Of a DNA stretch of 64,000 bases, positions 34,540 to 45,048 are shown one piece after another. Position 1 is the first letter of the stretch; every line of letters begins with the position of its first letter. The notes under the pieces are model-generated. The model saw only the letters and a program-made list of their open reading frames with translations. It did no database searches and was not told the origin of the DNA. The position numbers and the translations under genes are program-made. The stretch is from Dermanyssus gallinae (taxonomy: Eukaryota; Arthropoda; Arachnida; Mesostigmata; Dermanyssidae). The DNA is taken from NCBI GenBank assembly GCA_003439945.1, contig QVRM01002381.1, positions 62,001 through 126,000 of the forward strand, in the 5' to 3' direction.

Positions 34540-36078
34540 ATGTTCTGGGGACTTCAGCTCGAGCCGACGCTGCGCTACAGCCAGCAGGTGCCGAAGTCGT
34601 TTCGCATCACGCAGGCCACCCTCAGCGCGGATTCGACGACGCAGGCGCCAACGACGACGCTGAAGAACAGCGGCGGCGCCGCCGCGATCGTACAGGTGTT
34701 CATCGAGAAGGATGGCAACGAGTACCCGATCGCCACACTGAAGCCGGGCGACAAGTACGACTGTCCCGTCGATCTGCGTTTCTGTGAGGGTGAAGACATC
34801 TGCTTCTTTCTGAAGGGTGACGGCGTCGTGTCGCTGACAGGACACATTCTCTATCCGGACGATGACGACGACGACGACGATGAAGGCGGTGGCGGCGATG
34901 CGTTCCGTCACTACGTCGATTCGAGCGACGAGATGGTTGAGGACGAAGACACCTCGGAAGATGATGACGATGATGACGACGACGACGACGACGATGAAGA
35001 TGAAGACGGCGAGCCGAAGATCAAGGAGGTCAAGGACGACAGCGAGGTTGTGCGAATGAATGGAGGCAAGCCGGTCAAGAAGGTGATTGGCATAGCCCAA
35101 CAAAAGACTTTGGACGGCGCCGGCGACGACGACAGCGATGATGAAGATGACGAGGACTTTGACGAGGAGGGCGATGAAGACGATGATGATGATGACGATG
35201 AAGACGAGGCCGACAGCGACGAACAAGTCGGTGTCAACGATGAAGAAGATGATGATGATGATGAAGACGACGACGATGAAGATGAAGATGATGAAGAAGA
35301 TGACGACAAGCAAAAGCGAGCGGCGATGGCCAAAACGATGCCAGGCCAGAAGAGACCCTCGATGATTGCCAATGGTCAGACACCCGATTCGAAGAAGTCG
35401 AAGCTTGCCAAGAGCAGCCCCGTATCCCAGAAGACCCCCGGCCAGCAGCAGCAGCAGCCGACTCCCGGCAAGTCGGACGTAAAACAGTCTAAAACGCCGG
35501 CGAAATCCGACATTACCACTAGTAGTAGCAGCAATGCTAATACTACCGGTAAGACGCCGAAATCAGAGAAAACGCCCAAGCCGGACAAGACACCGAAGTC
35601 GTCGGCTAACAAGACACCCGCAAGCAAGCAAGACGTAGGCGCTGCCGGTGACTCCGCCGCCACCCCCACCGCGAAGTCGGTGAAGACTCCGAAAACCGAC
35701 AAGGAGAACGCGGAGACTGTCAAAAGCAAGACGCCGGGCGGAACCAGCGTCGAGGACGTCAAGCAGCTGAAGTTCGAAGAGATTCGCGTGGGCAGCGGGC
35801 CGGTAGCGAAGCCCGGCAAGACTGTGCACGTCTACTACACCGGCACGCTGATGAACGGCAAGAAATTCGACTCGTGCACGAGCGGCAGGCCGTTCTCGTT
35901 CAAGTTGGGCGCGGGCGCCGTCATCCAGGGCTGGGATCAGGGACTCGAAGGCATGAAGGTTGGCGGTAAGCGGCGCCTCGTCATTCCGTCCCGTCTGGCC
36001 TACGGAAAACAGCGAACAGGGCCGATCCCGCCCAACTCTGCGCTTCGTTTCGAGGTCGAGCTGAAGGCCGTTAGTTAG
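34540..36078 (+). CDS. FKBP39: FKBP39/46-type nucleoplasmin-like FK506-binding protein
   Basis: Nuclear peptidyl-prolyl isomerases of this insect/arthropod type join a histone-chaperone nucleoplasmin fold to an FKBP domain. Seen, in order: an N-terminal nucleoplasmin-like domain starting MFWGLQLEPTLRYSQQ (about 1-95), three long Asp/Glu tracts (about 105-270), and a basic linker with repeated KTPK/KTPGQ-type motifs (about 280-400). The C-terminal FKBP domain (410-512) shows VHVYYTGTLMNGKKFDS, GAVIQGWDQGLEGMKVGGKR and ALRFEVEL, keeping the Tyr, Asp, Phe, Val-Ile, Trp and Tyr of the drug and proline pocket. The start is ATG at 34540, where the domain begins; an upstream in-frame GTG at 34516 is not credible. 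The gene has a single exon of 512 codons plus stop. It probably acts in the nucleus on chromatin. Confidence 0.96.
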   Translation: MFWGLQLEPTLRYSQQVPKSFRITQATLSADSTTQAPTTTLKNSGGAAAIVQVFIEKDGNEYPIATLKPGDKYDCPVDLRFCEGEDICFFLKGDGVVSLTGHILYPDDDDDDDDEGGGGDAFRHYVDSSDEMVEDEDTSEDDDDDDDDDDDDEDEDGEPKIKEVKDDSEVVRMNGGKPVKKVIGIAQQKTLDGAGDDDSDDEDDEDFDEEGDEDDDDDDDEDEADSDEQVGVNDEEDDDDDEDDDDEDEDDEEDDDKQKRAAMAKTMPGQKRPSMIANGQTPDSKKSKLAKSSPVSQKTPGQQQQQPTPGKSDVKQSKTPAKSDITTSSSSNANTTGKTPKSEKTPKPDKTPKSSANKTPASKQDVGAAGDSAATPTAKSVKTPKTDKENAETVKSKTPGGTSVEDVKQLKFEEIRVGSGPVAKPGKTVHVYYTGTLMNGKKFDSCTSGRPFSFKLGAGAVIQGWDQGLEGMKVGGKRRLVIPSRLAYGKQRTGPIPPNSALRFEVELKAVS

Positions 36079-37170
36079 TTCGTTAGTTAGAAGATGATGA
36101 TGATGATGATGATACTCCATGAGCCGGCTGGGAAGTAGTTGTAGACGTATGTGATCATGATTATGATTGTTGTTGATGTCGTCGTTTTGCCGAAAGCTGT
36201 TCCTTTCCTCCGCAGTTCTTGTTGTTGTTGTTGTTGTTTAAGTCGTCGTCGTCGTTGTTCTAGTTGTTACTATACCTCCGAGAACCTGTGGCTGTTTGTT
36301 CGCAGGTTCGTTCTCTAGCTAGGTAGCGCCGTTAGAGTTGTTTGTCGACGAGAGAGTTCTTCGGTGGTGTGCCACATAGCTCACAAATAGCATGAGCTTC
36401 GTGGCGGGGCCTTGAACCTACTACTAGCCATGTAGATTATGAATTATGGTCGACGACGGTGATGACTATAACGATAATGATGATTATGATTATGCTGCTG
36501 CTATTACTACCACAAGGTAAGTCGTTGTCGACGCCGACCTCAACCTCGTTGGTTGATGTGATGGCGACAACGAAACGCCTCAGGGTGTCACCACGAACCG
36601 TCACGACCATGGGCCTGTCGCCACCATTTTGTCGGCACTTTTTTGTTCATGACACGTATCTCAATAAGCAGTCATAATGATGATAATAATAATAATAATA
36701 ACGACAACAATAATATTAGCTCTATGTAATTCAAACAAAACAATTCCATAATTGAATGTGTGAGTCAAGTGGACAAACACACGCGCATTGTTGTTGATGA
36801 TGATAATCAGGTACGGATTGTTGATGGGTATTCCATGCGGGTAAAGACGAGCACAAATCTGTAGCATGAATTCTGCATGACGACCAGATGACGCGACGCA
36901 TGAAGAATCTGACTGAGCAGAAAGCAGCCGAGCGAATGGAGTTTATTAGGTTACTGGACAGTGACAAGATACTGTATACTGGCGCGTGAAGACGGTGGCT
37001 GAAGTTATGGGGAGGGCTGTTGTATATATATACACACACACACACACACAGACATACAGATACACACAATCACAATCTTTGTATTATTCCACGTTGGTCT
37101 TTGCGGTAACTTTCCACGACCGACATTAAGAGTCTTAACACTGGAAGCGCAACAGTGGACTTATACCAAT
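36079..37170. other. FKBP39 3' flank, no gene
   Basis: GTT, GAT and TAA triplet repeats and a (CA)n stretch at 37032-37049. It probably includes the FKBP39 3' UTR. No exact AATAAA is evident nearby. Confidence 0.5.
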
Positions 37171-37221
37171 AAAGTGTGCAACGTGGCTCCAAGAATTAAA
37201 TCAGTTCTTCTCTCTCTGTCC

Positions 37222-37224
<3 letters not shown>

Positions 37225-37251
<27 letters not shown>
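37225..37251. repeat. (TA)n array at LINE 5' junction
   Basis: TA array immediately before the first recognisable LINE sequence. The open frame reads through it as Tyr-Ile repeats. Confidence 0.95.
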
Positions 37252-37252
<1 letters not shown>

Positions 37253-40098
37253 GGGGGCAGCTTGAATCAATCGCTAACCTTATGATTCGGGATGGCTATG
37301 GTTTTGATGTCGTTGCCATAAGTGAAACTTGGCTAAAAGACTTGGACTGTCCCACTCACGGAATTAGTGGCTATAACTTTATCACTGCCTGCAGAAATGA
37401 TCGTCCTGGAGGTGGAGTCGGAATTTTTGTAAAAAACACTTCTGCAATACTCTCCTTTAGATCCCTTTGTAGTCCCGATGGTCATGTCCAAGCGGTTCGT
37501 ATTCATGTAAAAAACGATCGAGGGTTTGAGGGGTTTATAATAGCTTTTTACTCATGTCGTGTTAGTCACAGTGACGTGCTGCTAGATACCCTTGAAGCTT
37601 TATTGCCGCGAAGTAGCAACCTGCCTTGCATGCTAATGGGGGACTCGAATATCAATATTTTAGCTAACCCTCCTCCTATGAAATATCTATCTTTTTTTAT
37701 GGCGAGGGAGTTTGTTCACACAATAGATAGGGTAACCCGTCCCAGCTCAGCAACCTGTATAGATCATATCGCTATAGCTAATTGTTCTGTTTTTAGTTCT
37801 ATTGAGGCAGCTGTGTTAGAGACCCCATTATTTTCAGATCACTATCCAATCATTATCTCTGTCAACGACGGTCAACCCGTTTCGGTTGTACCTGGGAGGG
37901 ACATACCCATTTTGCATAGGCGGCATGATCAGAGCAGTATTGATGTATTTTTTGACTTGGTACGGCGGGCCTCCTGGATCAACGTCTATGAAGCTTTAGA
38001 TGTAGATTCAGCTTTCGAAGCGTTTCGGGCTACCGTGAGCAAGATTTATGACAAAGCATTTCCTAATATTAGTCTGGACGGTCCTGGTTCTTCTCGAGAC
38101 AGCCACACATTCTCTTTTTCCCCGGGGCTTTGTCGGTTGAGGCACACAGTGAACAAGCTTTATCGAAGGCATCGTAAGCACTTGACGCCTGAGACAAAAA
38201 AAGCGTACTCATGCACTCGAAAACGGTATTTACGCGCTATTTGCCTAGCCAGAGAGGCTTTTTATAAAAATCGGTTTAATGACATTAAATCGGACTCGCG
38301 GCGTTTGTGGAAATATATTAACAAAGCCTGCGGTAGAGAGCTTTCTAAGGCAGAGCTTCCATCAGTCTTAACTTCCAGCACGGGTCAGACGATTAGTGAA
38401 CCAAAGTCGATCGCCGACGAACTAAACCTACATTTCGCTACGGTTGGATATAAAACTATAAACTTGTTAAATCCGTGTACTGATGGGCACGGCCTTGACG
38501 AATTATGGCCAAAGGAGGCCAAATCATTTTCGCTGCCTCGGGTACAGGCCTCTGATGTTGAGAGTGTGATAAGGAACTTGAATGCTAGCTGGGCTTGTGG
38601 AATCATAGGTGTTCCGGCTAAATTGTTAAAAATAGCTTCTTCCGTTATTGCAGCTCCTTTGGCAAGAATAATTAATCTATCTTTTCAACGCGGCTACTTT
38701 CCTAGATGTCTGCGATCTACCAACGTAATCCCATTATACAAGGGTAAAGGGGATAGGTGTCTTGCGTCCAGCTACCGTCCTATCTCAGTTGTTGACTATA
38801 TTTCAAAGATCTTTGAAAAGTTAGTGTTACTGAGCCTAACTCGTTATTTAAAGGACATTAACTTCCTTTCATCAGACCAATTTGGCTTTCGTAAAAACCG
38901 ATCGACAGACTTAGCCCTTGCACATCTGTGGCAGCATGTGGTTGACTCGGTCGAAATGGACCAGCCTTGTTTGGGCGTGTTCCTGGACGTGGCGTCTGCC
39001 TTCAATTGCCTTGACCATGGATTGTTTATCCAGATGTTGACCCACTTGGGCTGCACGGTCTCTACAGTTAGCTGGTTTAGATCCTATCTTGAGGATAGGT
39101 CTCAATCTGTAAAGGTTGGGTCTGTTCAATCTATTTGGCAGCTTGTTGACTTGGGTACTCCACAGGGCTCGGTACCTGGTCCCTTTATGTTTCTTATATT
39201 ACTGAACTTCATACTCTTGAAAATCAAGCACGATAACCTGGGAAAGGCGATAGCTTTTGCTGATGACACGACAATCTTGTTTCGGCTCGACCCGGGCAGC
39301 GTTTCTAGTGGTATTAGCACTTCCCTTGAGTTAGTTGAAAAAGTTGTTAAAGTTTTCAATGAGTACGGATTGGTTGTAAATACAAGCAAAACCAAAATCT
39401 TAGTATTTCGACCCGCTAGAAGGCTGCTTCAATTGCCCGATAGTTTTCAACTGGGTGCTAATACGGTACATCGTTCCCAGGCGGTGAGGTGTCTCGGTTT
39501 GGTATTGCATGAACATTTATCCTGGCATTCTCATATAGATCAACTGATACCAAAGTGTTATGCAGTTATTGCAACTTTGCGAAGATTAAGGCAGGTGGGG
39601 GTTCCCGTTGAGGGACTTTTAACGGTCTACAAGGCCCTGTTTCTATCTATTTTATGTTATGGTGTTCTCTTGTGGGGTGGTGGGTACAGAGGCATTCTTC
39701 GAAGGGCCCAGGTGATTCAAAATGATGCACTTCGCGCCATCTTCTCTAGACGGCGCTACGAGTCAGTTAGTGATCTGTTTGCTGCTTATGACCTTTTACC
39801 AGTCTCAAAAATATATTTTCTTAGAGTGGCCACGCTTGCCTACAAAACCTCTCGTGGTTTATTACCGGAGGATATAGTATTTCCCTTGGTACCTAGGCGA
39901 AGAAGGCAACTGCGTAGAGCGACAGTATTTGTGATACCGCGGACCAAAAAGAAACTTAGGTCTCATTCCCTATTGTGTCGGCTGCCGCATGTTTGGAGCG
40001 CTCTACCAGGACGCATACGATCTCTCTCCTCTGTGAGTATATTTGTGCGGGAATTAAAAAAGTATCTTGCTACCGGCTCTGGTATAACAGATCGGTGA
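37252..40098 (+). CDS. LINE pol: AP-endonuclease and reverse transcriptase
   Basis: This protein nicks the target and copies the element RNA. It is open for roughly 950 codons. The endonuclease shows DVVAISETWL, GGGVGIFVK, MLMGDSNINI (N and D), CIDHIAI and FSDHYPI (catalytic SDH), but its first part is missing. RT motifs are FLDVASAFNCLDH (A), TPQGSVPGPFMFLI (B; usually QGSVLGPLLF) and AIAFADDTTILF (C, FADD). A thumb and C-terminal region follow to TGA at 40096-40098. The ATG at 37174 lies before the TA array and is chance; the native start is lost. No internal stop or frameshift is seen, so this is a young copy, but dead in cis because of the 5' truncation. Confidence 0.93.
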
Positions 40099-40389
40099 GG
40101 GTATTAGCAGGCGTTGTGAAGTGAAGAGTTGTGGAGATGGAAATTGATTCATGAGTTATAGGAGCCACCATACAAAGGGTCGGCAATACTGTTGTGACGA
40201 GCGTATTTCCTTGCTACAATGTTGAGTCACACTGATGAACTGATCACCGGTTTACTGTGTACACACCTGTATATATAACCATGTGACTGTGTAAATCACT
40301 CTATTTTATGAAATGAATTTTTTTTTTCTCGAAAACTTAAGCATTTGTAATGCAGTTTCGCAAATAAACCACGTTTTGAATCTGAAATC

Positions 40390-40391
<2 letters not shown>
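37252..40391 (+). mobile_element. APE-type non-LTR retrotransposon (Jockey/CR1-like), 5'-truncated
   Basis: About 3.1 kb containing a nearly intact pol. The 5' end is truncated within the endonuclease and joins a TA array. The 3' UTR ends near 40390 with a short tandem repeat (aatctga twice) and continues into another (TA)n array. Short 3'-terminal repeats instead of poly-A are usual in CR1-like LINEs. Confidence 0.88.

Positions 40392-40424
<33 letters not shown>
40391..40424. repeat. (TA)n array at LINE 3' end
   Basis: A TA array directly after the aatctga repeats of the LINE tail. Confidence 0.95.
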
Positions 40425-40426
<2 letters not shown>

Positions 40427-40629
40427 CTATGAGTACATTTGTACAGAGGTTCACAGCTTCTTAGATTCATTAAACGCTAGTATGGAGCTATATAGCTTAT
40501 ACTGCATGTCTTCTCATCATTTTATTCAGTGTCAGTATTATGTTCGGTTGATATAGCATACATTATTTATTTCACTTACTTTGACAATTCATATTACAAT
40601 CTTGTGTAAGTGAACGTGCTAATTTTCAG

Positions 40630-42170
40630 CCTAGAACAGCCCTGGTCTGCACCATTTGCCAAGCATTCCCAAAATTGAGATAGCGTTGCCCCGCAGGACG
40701 TCAATGTAAAGTTCCTGGCGTAAGAATTGTGCAGCTTTCTTGTCCCCAGTAAATATCTTCAAACGTTTGCCTAATTTAGTAAAGAGTCTCTCAGTCAGGA
40801 GGCCCGCTCGAAGACCACTGAGCTGAAGTTATGGGCTCTTGTCAATTCGGTGTATTTGTTCATCTTGTTCTTTCCTGCTAGGGTCGCAGCGTGACCAGCT
40901 CTAAGTGAACCGAAACCGGCCATTGATGGAGAAATTGAGTCGGTTACGGTGGCGTCCCATATGAGAATGCGGCCTCATTCAAAAGGGATGAGAGTCATCC
41001 CGTCGGGACGCCAGTTGGTTCTAACGTGCTTAGGTAGCCTGCCGTCCTGAGGGTCCTTGCTATTGTGTCATTCATAGCCACATGACGTGGTCGACGACCT
41101 TCACTTAGGGCGCAGGATAGAGTGCTGAGCTTTAGTGCCACCGGCTCCCCACAACGGTATATGTGAGGGTGAACGAGCGGCGTACCGAGTCGGATACCAA
41201 CACATATTCTTGTAGTGTCATCATACATTAAGGTTCCTAATGATGCACTGGGTAGGGCGTGTAGCAAATCACTTGCATGTTTTGCAGAGGTTGCGCTAAG
41301 CCAAGCCCTAGTAGAGTCATTTACAACTTGATCAGTAAGTAATCGAGCATGTTGATCGGCTAGCAGGGTCGATCATTCACTCAGAGATGTAATCTCTTTT
41401 GGTGAAGTTCCAAGAACCTCAACCAAACTACTCGTGACTTGATCTCGCATGGAAGTGAATTCGAGCTGGCCAGCTTGATCAAGGAGCTCGCAGACCCTGC
41501 CGGAAACCTGGTGGGTGGCAGCAACTATCGCAGGGAGTGCTAATATTGCCGAGTTTGGTAAGCCAAGCCACCCATTGGCTATTGACAAGAAGATCTGTCG
41601 TTTGGCTGTATCGCCTCAGCAGGTAAAGACCACAATGGTATCTTATAAAGGGAAGGCACTTCGAAGCGGTACTCTTTGTCTGGGATGGAGTCTTTGACTG
41701 TCTTTAGCAAATAGTACCTCCTTATCGTATTAAAAGCATTGAAAAATCCAGCTTGATCAAGTACGTGGGGCAAGTTCTGGAAGCCAGGAAAGAGCGAGCT
41801 GTATGAACTGCTGTTATAACCCCGACTTTGACAGAGAACCCCAATTGTCTGTCGTCTATTCGGTATGTGAGCGGTCCCGTGTTATCTCTTATATTGGCCT
41901 TCGAAGCAATCCTACATAGGTATGATGAGTATGTGATCGGTCGGTTAGAGCCGCACTTCATTGTCAATGCAAATCATTTGGCGCCAAAATTTATTGGTAA
42001 AAGTTCCGCTAGTGGTTGCCCAAAGCGCAATATTTCAACTACTTTGGCTATAGATATAGCCAATTTATTTGCTGTCTCTCCGAGGTTTGAGGACAGCAAG
42101 TCGGCTAGTAGTGTCGAACGGAAAAAGTCCAATCCTACTGAGGAACTTCTCCGAAAGGATTGAACTGCAG
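40630..42170 (-). mobile_element. decayed RLE-type LINE, family 1 copy a
   Basis: Minus-strand pieces in order are EILRFGQPLAELLPINFGAK, RPITYSSYLCRIASK, QLGFSVKVGVITAVHTARSF and NAFNTIRRYYLLK (RT motif A area). They are followed by GWLGLPNSAILALPA, LHALPSASLGTLMYDD, ICVGIRLGTPLVHPHIYRCG, then PDGMTLIP with WDATVTDSI (PD...D endonuclease signature). The C-terminus is GDKKAAQFLRQELYIDVLRG to a stop near 40633. The order agrees with a LINE family I recognise from ticks and mites. Several frameshifts and an internal deletion have removed the RT B and C motifs. Confidence 0.75.
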
Positions 42171-42222
42171 CAAATGTGTCATCCTTGCTAGTGGATCCGG
42201 AATCTGTTGATAGTGGTTCACG

Positions 42223-42307
42223 CCATATATATATATATATATATATATTGCATGGCTTCTTATCATTTTATTCAGTGTCATTATTATGTTCTTTGTATTA
42301 TTCCACG

Positions 42308-42334
<27 letters not shown>
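42223..42334. repeat. two (TA)n arrays flanking a 60-bp duplicated segment
   Basis: TA arrays at 42223-42248 and 42308-42334 enclose a segment (42249-42307). Its first part matches 40503-40545 (40 of 43 bases) and its second part matches 37076-37093 (18 of 18 bases). Confidence 0.8.
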
Positions 42335-42340
<6 letters not shown>

Positions 42341-42537
42341 GAGATATATATATAGGACAGAGTTCGTTAGTCACTAGCAACAGCCGCTGCGAAGTAGTGG
42401 CATTCGACTCGGGCGTGAACTTAGATGTGGAGGCAGCTCTTAGTGTGGTTGTTTATTTGCATATTTTTCTATAGTAAACAAGTGTGATCATAATTCAGTC
42501 ATCCTAAAAAGGTCATCGCGTTAGGCGGCAGTTTTAA

Positions 42538-42873
42538 TCGACATACTCGAAGAAGCAGTATTTCTTCTACGAAAGATACCCAAACGCGATAGGCCCGATT
42601 TTCTATAAAGCTTTCCCATATAGTAACGATTTTGCAAGAACAAGTCTCACTATTCTCCGCAAGATTGATGGACTATACACACGGCTGTGGGACGCATGTT
42701 TACCTTCTGACGACGGGCTGCAAGAGAGGTATCTTATAACGCGGCGAAATGCGAAACTATTGTTTTCAGCGAATTTCAAGATGAAGGACGAATTGCAGTA
42801 CACGCAACTCGAAAGAGAACGTTCGTTTAGCAGCAGAACACAAGGACGACATAAACCTATTAGAGTCCCCAGT
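42538..42873 (+). other. 111-codon open segment, possible orphan exon or relic
   Basis: The segment is stop-free and not low-complexity, reading for example LTILRKIDGLYTRLWDACLP and RRNAKLLFSANFKMKDELQY. It has no ATG at its start. A GTAAGT donor-like site lies at 42870, just before the stop, and acceptor-like CAGs lie at 42529-42531 and near 42556-42558. I do not recognise a family. It could be an exon of a gene not otherwise visible or part of a decayed mobile element. Open but broken frames continue to about 43240. Confidence 0.3.
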
Positions 42874-43249
42874 AAGTAAACGGAGAATTCCTCTTCGTCG
42901 ATGTGCTGTTTATAGTACGTCCAAGATACATAACAGTTCTAGATCAAGCCGTAAAAAAGCTGTCTTTCGAGCCGCTCAGGATACTTTCGTTAGAGAGTAG
43001 TGTAGAGCCGGCCACCTACGCACGTACGCACCATGCTGAACCAAATAACTCCTTCTTTGACTGCCGCTATAAGGATGAGGGCAGGAGTATGCGATCTCTT
43101 TTCTCAAAGAGCGAACGGCGATGAAGACAGCCTGCAACTACGCAACAGCCCAAAAACTTCTGGTGAACTCTAAAAAATACACGAATTTAAACGAACTTCT
43201 AAAACGAGACAAAACTACAGGTAACACTAAAGCCCCAAGTCCTCAGACA

Positions 43250-43318
43250 TAAATAACAACCCAATAACGATAATAGACCTAAATAACAACCCAATAACGA
43301 TAATAGACCCAATAACGT
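43250..43318. repeat. 30-bp tandem duplication
   Basis: The unit taaataacaacccaataacg plus ataatagacc occurs twice in tandem and is followed by a partial third copy (ccaataacg). Confidence 0.85.
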
Positions 43319-43788
43319 GGTAATTCTGTTGCGTGGCAAGTGCTTGGCTTTGCCAGTATCCTGCACTGTGGCTCCATCCTATTTAGGTCACAGCTCCGTC
43401 AACACGACGTGGATAGCGGAGTAAGTTATACGAGTAGATACGTAGATACGCAGGTCTTGAGGACAGCTACAATTTTTCTGATAGAACGGCAGCAGCACCA
43501 AGGGATGAACGGAAAGGAGAGCATTGAAACAAATATTGCGTCTCCCGAGTGCGAAGTCCAATGCCTATTTCATAGTTGACGCCATGGAATGAGATGATCA
43601 GCTGCTGTTGATATAACCTATGCGATACGTTCGAACTTCACAGCTGTAACCTGACAGACAAATGAATAACAGAAAATAAAAATATGTGAGAGAGATTATT
43701 TCTATCTCTTTGGAGTTGGCTATAACCATCATCTGAATTGCAAAATCAAATCTAGCGTGTCTATAATGTATACAAATGTATGCGTACT

Positions 43789-43825
<37 letters not shown>

Positions 43826-44865
43826 CAACAATGTTATCGTTTTTAATCTAAATTAACTATTCAGGCATTTTTAGAAATAAAATCTATATTTATTAACGAA
43901 TTTTGCTATATATAACATTAGTTGCATTAAGGACTACAATCTTACCCGAAAACCACACATGTATATATAAGATAGATTGACAGTTACAAGCTTACTCGCA
44001 ATGCTAAATGAGTTCATGTACTATGTCCAAAGGATTCGCAGATGATCCCTGGAATGAGGGGCGCACATCTGCTAACTGCAGCGTTCTGATTTTCACCAGC
44101 ATTCATTCTACAGCATTATCCAGCACATTCGTTTAACGCCCAACTCTATATATATATATATAAGATGCATACACAGTTTGGAAATTGACCCACAGGCCAT
44201 CATGAACAGTCCTATATCGCTCACTGTCACACAACAGCAATATATATATAAACCCTAAGCCCAGCCGTAGTATATGAATAAATCATAAAGTATGTGGCTC
44301 TAAAATCTACATGTGTGTGAGTGTGTGTCTGTTTGGTTTTATGAATGCGTGTTGGCAAATTTGTATAGATATATATATTTATATAGAAAGTACTAATACT
44401 CATATATATAATATATATATGTGTGTGTACAGTTCTTGCTGCCTTTCAGTAACCGATCCACACTGCTTGCCTATAGACAGTCGTTGTAGCTGGGAAAAGA
44501 GTTTGCTGCCTTGGTGGTTAACATTAGTAGCAGTAGTAGCTGTTGTTGTTGTCGTTGTTGGTGTTATCTATGTTGTGGTCGTACTGGTTCTTGCGACGAC
44601 AACAGCAGCAGCGAATCGAGGCTGTAGCTTATGCGGCGGTCGATGCCAGCGCATCGGCACGTCGGATGTGGCCCACCTGTACTCACAACTACTCGGCATG
44701 CCGTTCTGCCACAATCAATACATACATCGGCTATCTAACTAGTTTGGACTGGGCTCAGTGGGTGTAACTAATACGACTTGTGTCGTTCTGACGGCTAGTT
44801 CTTCGAGCGGAGCGGTGCCAATGCGGGGCCGGTAGGCGGTAGACTTCAGAGGTCAAGTCGCTAGC
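43319..44865. other. spacer, TOMM22 3' flank
   Basis: AT-rich sequence with (TA)n arrays at 43792-43824 and 44145-44162 and a GTT/GTC triplet stretch at 44525-44600. No gene is recognised. Confidence 0.6.
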
Positions 44866-45048
44866 TCATTTATTTGCCATGGCGGCGCTGGGCCCAAGTA
44901 GGATCTCTCGTTGTTGCTGTCGAGCGACCTGGTCGACCTCAATGCGCTCCACCTCGAACATGACCGGTGCGGCTAGGATAGCCGCCGAGCTGAAGAATAC
45001 CCAGATGATGCCTCGCGAGACGCCGTATATCGATGTCACCGCCGATTG
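44866..45048 (-). CDS. TOMM22: TOMM22 exon 2
   Basis: 60 codons plus TGA after a ctctgcag acceptor. It contains the transmembrane helix and tail. The last codons (GCA AAT AAA TGA) contain an AATAAA that overlaps the end of the coding sequence. Confidence 0.92.
   Translation of the reverse strand, partial: QSAVTSIYGVSRGIIWVFFSSAAILAAPVMFEVERIEVDQVARQQQREILLGPSAAMANK

Noticed and set aside
34333..35372. Minus-strand poly-Ser and hydrophobic frames over FKBP39
   Set aside because: They are antisense of the Asp/Glu tracts and carry no family features.
37174..37224. ATG at 37174 as the true start of the LINE protein
   Set aside because: It lies in flanking DNA before a TA array; the element is truncated and its native start is lost.
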